Assembly (NCBI GenBank): GCA_900088475.1
Contig: FLMG01003341.1
Span: forward strand, 1 to 12,911
Length of the DNA: 12,911 bases
Source of the DNA: Hyphochytrium catenoides
Lineage: Eukaryota; Sar; Hyphochytriomycetes; Hyphochytriales; Hyphochytriaceae
Direction: 5' to 3'
Below the pieces are notes generated by a model. The model saw only the letters and a list, made by a program, of their open reading frames with translations. It made no database searches and was not told the DNA's origin. Within the stretch, counting starts at the first letter, position 1; every line of letters begins with the position of its first letter. The position numbers and the translations under genes are program-made. Below are positions 7,501-12,911 of the stretch, in pieces.

Positions 7501-9403
7501 GGAGGCGTCGTGGGGAGGTCGAGGGAGGGAGAGACCAACAAGAGAAAGAGAGAGAGACAACATAGGGAGAGAGAGAGAACACACAGCGAGCGAGCGAGAA
7601 CGCAGAAAGACAGAGAGAGAAGAGAAGAAAGAAACGGCGAGAGAGCAAAAAGAAAGAGAAAGCACCAACAAATAGTTAGCGTGGCCAGGGAGCCTAATAG
7701 GTTGAGCATCATCTTACCTTGGTAAAGCTCAAGTCATTAATATAGAGACAGATCGCTTTCTGTCCGCCCGAAGCTTTGAGCCTTCGTCCCGCCTCCACAG
7801 AAGCATCCACATCAAACATTCCCATGTAAGAGAAGGGAAGGCCGGGCTCTGAGAGATCAGCGCCTGCGTTGATGAGAAAGAGAGGCAGCTGTGCCTCTTT
7901 AAGCTTTGCAATGGCTCCAGACATGGCCTCAGCGCTAGGCACGGACCCAATAAGCCCATCTATTGACGGCCCAGAGGACGTACCGTCAGAGCCAGCAGCC
8001 ATCAGTCTCTCGATGATCCCGCCCTGCGAGACAGAGTTGGTCGTGTCCATAGCGAAGTAGAAGCGGAACTGATCAGAGGCAGAGCAATTGCCGGTGGAGC
8101 TAGTGCAGTCGGAGAAAGAGAAGGACGTGTCCTTCACTCCTCGTTGCAGGCCGTCCAGCACAGACTGCCAGAAGCTCCACTGTCTCCCACCGTGCAGCAC
8201 AGTCGCCATTCTCACGTTCTCCTCTGTCAGTCTCTCTTTCTTCCCCTTCTCTCCCGCTCTCTCTCTATCTTCTACATCTGGAAGAGAAAACAGGAGTCTC
8301 GGGCCAGTCGTGAGAAGCTTCTGAGAAGGAATCTGGTGCCTAAGACCAAACTCTACAGCTAACACCATGCCCAGGTAGCCTTGAAGGTAGGGCTGCTGGT
8401 CTACCACAAGGAACTTGAAGGGAGAAGACGAAGAGAAAGAAGAGAGAAGAAGAGACGACGATGAAGAACTGCCGCCGCTCTCTCTCAGGTACTTGGAAGA
8501 GACAGTGTCCAGGTCAAAGGTCACGACTCCCACTTTCTTCTGTCTCATAAGCCCTTCAAAAGCCGTCACAACCTTGACCAACGTCCTTCGCCCAGCAGAA
8601 ACCACCCAGTCATGAGGGCTCGAGACGGAGCCGTCGCCGTCTTTGACAAGAACAGTAGCGTTGAAGGCGACCTGCTGGTTGTCAATAGAGGCGAGAGAGA
8701 GAAGGGAGAACGTGGCTGTGGGAGAGAGAGAGAGATAGAATGTCCTTACTTCCTGGCAGCGCTGCATCTGGTCGACATATTGAGCGCCATCCACCACGCA
8801 GAGGAGGTTCTTTCCTCCTTCTTGGGTCACTTGTTCTGCTATCTTCTGCCCTGCTAAGGTGTGGTTCTGTCCTAAGTGGACCTCGGTCACGCCCTGAGTG
8901 TAGGACTCAATGAGAGAGAGAGAGAGAATGCGATAGCCTCTCTCTCTCATACTCTGTATCCCGTCTTCTACGCCTGGCGGTACGACGGTGAGGATGAAGT
9001 TCTTCTCCGGAGGAAAGAGAGAGGTGTCGTTCAGAGATTGGAGAGAAGAGAGAATGAGTCTGCTGTCATTTCCATTGAACTTGTCTCTCTTCTCACTCTC
9101 CAAGACAGAGTGAACAACTCCTATGACTTTGACGCGCTTTGACGCCTCAAGAAAGCCTTGTCGGAGCGCGTAAGCGACGTCATCGGTGGTGGGATCTGCA
9201 TGAAGAAGAAGGTGGACACGAGCTTGGTGGTAAGGTTTGCATTGGCAGGTGACAGTGGCCGAAGCGGGGGAGAGAAAGAGAGAGAAAGACGAGAAGTGTG
9301 GCCCGGGAGAAGAGGTGGAAGCGAAGAGGATGAAGAGCCACGAGAGAAAGAAGCCACGAGAGAAGAAGGAAGAGAACAATGCTGTTCTCTCTCTTCCGCG
9401 CAT
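4600..9403 (-). CDS. Gene B: putative receptor/channel with tandem PBP domains, LNR repeat, Cys-rich stalk and ~9 TM segments
   Basis: Two exons, 9403-7718 and 7248-4600, joined in phase 0 (…SFTK|ARCDNF…), give 1,444 residues and a TGA stop. In order: a hydrophobic signal sequence at about 11-50; PBP domain 1 at 61-372 with VDQQPYLQGY (334-343), a hallmark of bacterial sugar-binding proteins of the Peripla_BP_4 type; PBP domain 2 at 400-696, starting LHGGRQWSFWQSVLDG, with IDGLIGSVPS, then a second VDQQ (655-658) in exon 2; a Notch/LNR repeat at 731-763 (GDGWCDPENN, YDGGDCC); a cysteine-rich stalk at about 764-931; and hydrophobic segments near 936-959, 965-983, 1036-1061, 1145-1165, 1195-1214, 1284-1300, 1303-1322, 1335-1355 and 1363-1381. 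A basic tail ends the protein. NRPF…N..EE between the seventh and eighth segments resembles TRP/PKD-like membrane domains of protist cysteine-rich proteins. Inferred role: a surface sensor for a small ligand, perhaps a sugar, coupled to a channel or signalling core. Ser-rich insertions occur in both sensor and cytoplasmic loops. Confidence 0.85.
7249..7717 (-). other. Spliceosomal intron of gene B (469 nt)
   Basis: On the minus strand the donor is CCAAG|GTAAGAT (GT at 7717-7716) and the acceptor is GAGGAAG|GCG (exon resumes at 7248). A TTCTAACC branch-point-like motif followed by a CT-rich tract lies about 20-40 bases before the acceptor. Without splicing, exon 1 reads into a stop two codons later. 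With splicing the frame continues and rebuilds the second PBP domain across the junction. The inside is almost entirely CT-rich on the sense strand. The acceptor is fixed by phase; an AG four bases earlier would shift the frame. Confidence 0.88.
8672..8749 (-). other. Candidate small in-frame intron inside PBP domain 1 of gene B
   Basis: On the minus strand AGGAA|GTAAGG begins at 8749. A CT-rich stretch follows, and CAGCAG gives phase-0 acceptors ending at 8675 (75 nt) or 8672 (78 nt). The stretch is open, so it may instead be translated as a 25-26 residue Ser/Leu/Thr-rich insert. Removing it joins RCQE to VAFNAT, matching the RCDNFAIGF region of the second PBP domain better. Both readings keep the frame. 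Confidence 0.5.
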
Positions 9404-9524
9404 GATGGGTGCTGCTCAATCGCCGGCAACAGACGAGTTACGTCCAGCTTGGCACCAGAAGAGGCCCAAAATAAGGAACGTTAAGACTTTCCGACCTTGG
9501 CAGGCCGCAGATTATATGAGGGAA

Positions 9525-9564
<40 letters not shown>

Positions 9565-9573
9565 CCGGATAAG
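9404..9573 (-). promoter_or_regulatory. Upstream region of gene B
   Basis: On the minus strand, a CT tract (9534-9561, GA on +) is followed by TATAAT (9516-9511), which lies 107 bases before the ATG and could act as a TATA-like element. The intervening 9405-9510 is mixed sequence without a recognised motif. The order of CT tract then gene start repeats that of gene A. The promoter assignment is inferred from position only. Confidence 0.35.
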
Positions 9574-9725
9574 ATGATAGAGGAAAGGTTGAGTGGTAGC
9601 AGCAGGAGCAGCGGCAAAGGAGAAGTACGGCCGCTACCGTGAGCCTCGCTCTCTCAGGCCTGGCGGCAAAACCAAGAAGCAGCACTTTTCCTCATCTCAA
9701 TGACCTTTCGAACGGGCAATATTAT
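9574..9725 (+). other. Non-repetitive island with protein-like short frames
   Basis: On the + strand an ATG at 9574 opens 22 codons (MIEERLSGSSR…) ending at a GTGAGC donor-like site at 9638. Another frame is open from 9593 to a TGA at 9701 and reads AAAKEKYGRYREPRSLRPGG, a basic protein-like composition. These may be exon remnants of a gene divergent from gene B, or chance. No complete gene model can be made. Confidence 0.2.
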
Positions 9726-9729
9726 CGTT

Positions 9730-9730
<1 letters not shown>

Positions 9731-9785
<55 letters not shown>

Positions 9786-10010
9786 ATCTCTCTCTTCTCT
9801 CTCGTTACCCGCTCTTTCCCTGCTCGCCGACTCTTTTTATTTGGTCCTCTCCGCCTTCCTCTCTCTCTCCGTCCTCTTTTGCAGCAGTTGCCGCCGTCTG
9901 CTGCTTTCTTCTGCAAATGGAAGCGGCCCTCCCGCTATCTTTCTTCTCTTTCTCTCTCGTCTCTCCGACTTTTCCTTCTCTTCTCTTTTTCCTGCTTCTC
10001 CTCTTAGTGG
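9731..10010. repeat. Perfect (CT)26 microsatellite followed by CT-rich block
   Basis: An uninterrupted (CT)26 run covers 9731-9782, the longest perfect dinucleotide run I found, and grades into imperfect CT-rich sequence to about 10010. A TTTTGCAG at 9877-9884 looks like a 3' splice site on the + strand, but no matching donor is clear. From 10011 to 10135 there is mixed sequence without a recognisable gene; 10140-10200 is GA-rich. Confidence 0.85.
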
Positions 10011-10305
10011 AAGGCTGGCTCGTAGTTCACAAGCAATCTCATCTCACTAAGTCTTTACTTTGACATACTGCCCGTCAGCACACTCGCCTTAGCTTCTCCT
10101 TGTAGTCAAAAGAAAGGGGCGGCCAGGGGTGGAAGGAGAAAAATGAGAGAGAGACAGAAAGAGAGAGAGAGGGAGAGAGAGAGAGAGAAAGAAGGAAAGA
10201 TCGAAACGTGTCGGCTCTCCCTCATGGAAGCCTATAACGCACTAAGATTTCTAACAGTTATCTCCAGTCGTTAACTTCTCCTGATCTTATTCCGTCATCT
10301 TCTAG

Positions 10306-10384
10306 GTAAGGCTGCTCATTCATTTCCTCTCTCTTTTGTGTCCTTTCTCTCTCTCTCTCTCTTCTCTTTTCTCTCTTTCCCTAG
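10306..10384 (+). other. Candidate 79-nt spliceosomal intron, host gene unidentified
   Basis: On the + strand CTTCTAG|GTAAGG at 10306 is followed by a CT-rich tract and TTTCCCTAG|ACTCC ending at 10384. Donor, tract and acceptor match those of gene B, and the length is close to the 78-nt candidate there. One frame stays open across the junction, from about 10246 through PSSSR|LQQLWLGRG and beyond, but has no start codon. The host could equally be a non-coding leader. Confidence 0.45.
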
Positions 10385-10556
10385 ACTCCAGCAGCTCTGG
10401 TTAGGGAGAGGAAACAGAAGAAGAAGAAGCCCAACAAGGCGCCGGAGAACGGGCTTCCTTTCGCATCCTGGCTGGCATGAGATGCAGCCAAACGGCCGTC
10501 CTTTGGTTGGTTCACTTCTTGGTCATGGAACTGTCAGACGCAGCCCCTCAAAGGAA
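10385..10556 (+). other. Mixed-sequence island, possible exon
   Basis: Normal-complexity sequence directly after the candidate intron. Two frames look protein-like: one reads RERKQKKKKPNKAPENG and ends at TGA 10478-10480, the other reads GWHEMQPNGRPLVGSLLGHG. The first would need a phase-0 junction, which puts TAG before the intron, so it conflicts with the splice model. I cannot choose, and call no CDS. Confidence 0.25.
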
Positions 10557-10557
<1 letters not shown>

Positions 10558-10600
<43 letters not shown>

Positions 10601-11104
10601 TTGCCGTTGGTCTTCCCTCCCAGCTGGGCGTGTGTTGGTGTCACACCAGAGCTTCTCTTGGAAGGAAGGAAGGAAGGAAGGAAGGAAGAAAGGGAAAGAG
10701 AGAAGCACGATGGGCTCAAGAGAAGAGCAACAAGGACCACCAGCGCGTGGGGAACTGGGAGATCCGGGAACAACGTGGGAGCCAGCGAAGAGGAAAGAGA
10801 GAGAAAGAAGAAGAGAGGGAATTGAGGTGTATGTGGGAGAAAGAGAGAGAGCGGAGAGAGAGAGAGAGAGAGAGAGGTTGGGCGTTGGGGGTTTTGGGGG
10901 TGGAAGGGAAAAACCGAGAGGCAGGAGAAAGAGAGAGAGAGAAAGAGAGAGAGAGAAAGAGAGAGCGAGAGAGTGAGGGGAGGGAGAGAGAGAGGAGGTA
11001 ACGAGAGGGAGGCAGGGAGACAGAGAGAGGAGCGAAGAGAGAGAGAGAGAGCGGGAGGGAGAGGGAATGAGGGGTAGAGCAGGAGGAGAGAGCGAGAGAA
11101 GAGC
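10558..11104. repeat. CT tract, (GGAA)7 tetranucleotide repeat and long GA block
   Basis: CT-rich from about 10558 to 10605, a perfect (GGAA)7 array at 10660-10687, then GA-rich sequence to about 11104 broken by mixed patches near 10705-10785 and 10877-10915. Open frames across it on both strands are repeat-driven (Arg/Glu or Ser/Leu strings). Confidence 0.85.
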
Positions 11105-11173
11105 ATACATTCATGCAGGGAAACGAAACTGTCACTAAACTTCAAGAAGATTCTTTCCAAAGTCCAAAGACCA

Positions 11174-11265
11174 CTAGTCAGAAATCAAACGATACATATT
11201 AGGGATCATACTAGGTAAAGCGTCCATATCATAAATTTGCTCGACAGCTTGGCACAACAAGGATG
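11174..11265 (-). other. Candidate terminal coding exon on the minus strand
   Basis: The minus strand reads QAVEQIYDMDALPSMIPNMY, then RLISD and a TAG stop at 11174-11176, with protein-like composition unlike the flanking repeats. The sequence before it on the minus strand is CT-rich (GA on +, 11296-11510), as in the known intron of gene B. CCAAG|CT at about 11252 is a possible acceptor that would fit in phase a donor CCAG|GTACCT at 11529. The + strand of the same stretch is also open (FKKILSKVQRPLVRNQ) and ends in a donor-like AG|GTAAAG at 11215, so the strand is not certain. Confidence 0.25.
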
Positions 11266-11283
11266 GTGGCCCAAGAGATCTTT

Positions 11284-11309
11284 TGTGTGTGTGTGGGGAG
11301 AGAGAGAGC

Positions 11310-11347
<38 letters not shown>

Positions 11348-11510
11348 GAGAGAGAAAGAAAGAGAGAGAGAGAGAGAGAGGACGCGAGAGAGAGGGAAAG
11401 AGAGAGAGCGAGAGGAAGAGAGGAGATGAGAGAGACAAGGGAGAGAGACACACAGAGAACGAGGGAGAGGAAACGACAAAGAAGAGAGAGGAAGTGGAAG
11501 ATATAAACCG
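11284..11510. repeat. Short (TG)n then long GA block
   Basis: A (TG)5-6 run at 11284-11295 passes into near-perfect GA repeats. Open frames here are Arg/Glu or Ser/Leu strings only. Confidence 0.85.
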
Positions 11511-11514
11511 AAGA

Positions 11515-11650
11515 GAGTTGAGAAGGTACCTGGAGAGAGAAGTGCAAACAACGGCGGTTTGGGCTTCGCCTTCGCTTCTCCTTCGAACACCGTCGTCCCC
11601 TTTTCAAAGCAACGGCGTACAAATAAATTTGCCTCTCGGGCTGCGAGGTT
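11515..11650. other. Mixed-sequence island
   Basis: Normal-complexity patch. On the minus strand one frame reads VRRCFEKGTTVFEGEAKAKP, then leads to a CCAG|GTACCT donor-like site at 11529. It may be an upstream exon for the fragment at 11174-11265, but the same CTTCTCTCTCCAG could be read as an acceptor instead. Confidence 0.2.
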
Positions 11651-12180
11651 GCTTTCTCTTCTCTTTCTCTCTCTCACTCTCTCTCTCTCTCTCTGCCCTC
11701 TCTCTCTCTCTCTTCGTTTTTACAGTCGTCTACGAAGCTCTTCGTTCTGGTTCAGATTGTCAGTTGGCTTAAGAGGCGACTTCTCGCTTGTACGTCAACC
11801 AGGCTGCTCTGCAGAGAGAAAAGAAATGGAGAGGAACAGAGAGAGAGAGAGAGAGACGCAGAGAGAGAGAGGGAACGTTCAACAGAGAGCCATTGAAGCT
11901 GTACCATAGGGAGGAGAGAACAAACAGGAAAAACTGAGGAGAGAGAGAAAGAACCACCTCACTATCGAAAGAGAAGACAGAGCGGCGAGGCGGAGAAAGG
12001 AAAATATAGAAGCGGAGGAGGAAGGGAGAGAGTCAAGAAAAGACCTTATAGAACGACCTCTTAGCAGAAAATAAAGACAGGCTCTTCTCGTCCCCAACTT
12101 TCATTCTTTCTCTCTCTCTCTCTCTCACTCCCCCTCTCTCTCTCTCTCTCTGTGCTCGCTCTCTTTCTCTTTCCTTTCTT
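11650..12180. repeat. CT (11650-11718), GA (11820-12050) and CT (12105-12180) blocks
   Basis: Three low-complexity blocks of alternating strand polarity with two mixed patches. Patch 11726-11819 has TTTTTACAG at 11717-11725 as an acceptor-like end on +; on the minus strand CTCTCTGCAG is followed by AAWLTYKREVAS and a stop at 11769. Patch 12045-12104 on the minus strand opens with MKVGDEKSLSLFSAKRSFYK. These are short fragments and I call no gene. Confidence 0.65.
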
Positions 12181-12316
12181 TGTCCCTTTCTTTCCACACC
12201 TTGCCACCACGACTATCCTGTCCACTTAGAACTAAGTGCTCGCTCGCTCCTGCTAACCTGGTCGCCGCTTCTCTTGCCCCTAGCCTCTCCGACAATCAAT
12301 CATCTTTGGCCCTCCC

Positions 12317-12365
<49 letters not shown>

Positions 12366-12482
12366 GCTGTCTCTCTCTGCCTCTGTCTCTCCCCTGTGTC
12401 AGTTCGTCATCAGTTCTCTCTTTTTCCTCTTTTCTCTCTTCCCCTTCGTGTCTTTCTATTCTCCCTCTTCTCCCGATCGCAG
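12181..12482. repeat. Mixed patch then (TC)n microsatellite and CT-rich block
   Basis: 12181-12315 is mixed sequence containing GCTAACC, a branch-point-like motif on +. 12320-12363 is a (TC)n run, followed by CT-rich sequence to 12470 that ends in CGATCGCAG at 12474-12482, an acceptor-like site on the + strand. Confidence 0.75.
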
Positions 12483-12585
12483 AGGAATACCTCTCTGTTT
12501 CTAGAGAAGCCTCCTCCCAAACGAGCAACACTCGATGAGCCTGTCAAACAAGAGAGTGAGCGCTTCAACAGAGAGAGACAGAGAG
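12483..12585 (+). other. Candidate internal coding exon
   Basis: Bounded by GATCGCAG| at 12482 and by AGAG|GTAAGG at 12586. It reads RNTSLFLEKPPPKRATLDEP, then VKQESERFNRERQR, a Lys/Pro/Glu composition unlike the SLSL strings before it. If the GTAAGG is not used, the frame stays open to TGA at 12711-12713, with another donor-like GTGAGA at 12710. The opposite strand also offers an acceptor-like TTTGACAG and a GTATTC, so strand and limits are provisional. Confidence 0.3.
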
Positions 12586-12713
12586 GTAAGGAGAGGAGGA
12601 AGGGGAAGAAGGGAAGAAGAAGGAGAGACAAAGCGCTGCACAGCGCCCAACACCACCGCATAATATCTATAGGGAGACGTAGCACGAAGACTGAAGAGAA
12701 GAAGCGGTGGTGA

Positions 12714-12911
12714 GAGCTGCGAAGAGTTGAGATCTCATTGCTGGGAAACCAGGAAGGCTCTTCTCGATCAGCAGGGAACTTCTCGCGTTGGCTTCAGGCC
12801 TCTGGGTCATCAAGAAGGGAGAGAGAGGGAGAGGAAGAGAAAGAGGAAAGAAAGAGAAGGAAGAGGGGAAAGAAGATGTCTTCTCTCTCTTCCTCTCTCG
12901 CCCCAGCTCCT
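12714..12911 (+). other. Open frame running off the right edge
   Basis: After the TGA at 12711-12713 the same frame is open for 66 codons to the window end, starting ELRRVEISLLGNQEGSSRSA, then GA-derived Glu/Arg sequence, then CT-derived Ser. The first 30 or so codons are normal-complexity. It may be a later part of the gene suggested by 12483-12585, with the TGA removed by splicing, or may be chance. Confidence 0.2.

Noticed and set aside
7322-7712. Frames of 78-115 codons inside the gene B intron
   Set aside because: Repeat-driven Ser/Leu or Arg/Glu strings lying wholly in a well-supported intron.
10660-10687. (GGAA)7 as a CRISPR-like or satellite array
   Set aside because: A simple tetranucleotide microsatellite without spacers; no CRISPR array, tRNA or rRNA was seen anywhere in the window.
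10338-11160. Frames of 139-212 codons on both strands
   Set aside because: Mostly derived from CT and GA repeats; the normal-complexity part (10385-10556) is treated separately as a possible exon.

Overview
This window looks like nuclear DNA of a unicellular eukaryote. The evidence is spliceosomal introns (GTAAGR donors, a CTAAC-type branch point, pyrimidine tracts, AG acceptors), long membrane proteins with eukaryotic extracellular modules such as a Notch/LNR repeat, wide gene spacing, and very large amounts of (GA)n/(CT)n low-complexity sequence. The domain mix would suit a protist or alga, for example a stramenopile or a chromerid-like alveolate. That lineage guess is weak and cannot be settled from the sequence alone.

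Layout. 1-1957: GA and CT microsatellite-like blocks around a non-repetitive island (91-731) that carries a 22-bp imperfect direct repeat; no convincing gene. 1958-3577 (+): gene A, a 539-residue single-pass type I membrane protein with a signal peptide, a cysteine-containing ectodomain, one transmembrane helix and a long Q/P/G-rich cytoplasmic tail. 3578-4599: spacer between convergent genes, with several small hairpins. 4600-9403 (-): gene B, the main object of interest, with two exons separated by a 469-nt CT-rich intron (7249-7717) and possibly a second, in-frame 75/78-nt intron. It encodes about 1,444 residues (about 1,418 if the small intron is removed): signal peptide, two tandem bacterial-type sugar-binding periplasmic-binding-protein (PBP) domains, a Notch/LNR repeat, a cysteine-rich region and about nine membrane segments. 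9404-12911: upstream region of gene B, then 3.3 kb of alternating CT and GA blocks. Short non-repetitive islands within it carry splice-like signals and protein-like fragments, so one or more heavily split genes may be present, but I could not assemble one.

Both solid genes encode cell-surface proteins and converge on a shared 3' spacer. Gene B has the logic of a receptor or ligand-gated channel: extracellular Venus-flytrap sensors of bacterial ancestry, a cysteine-rich stalk and a polytopic membrane domain. Nothing in the sequence shows that A and B work together. Almost all long open frames in the CT/GA blocks encode only Ser-Leu or Arg-Glu repeats and are artefacts of the dinucleotide composition.
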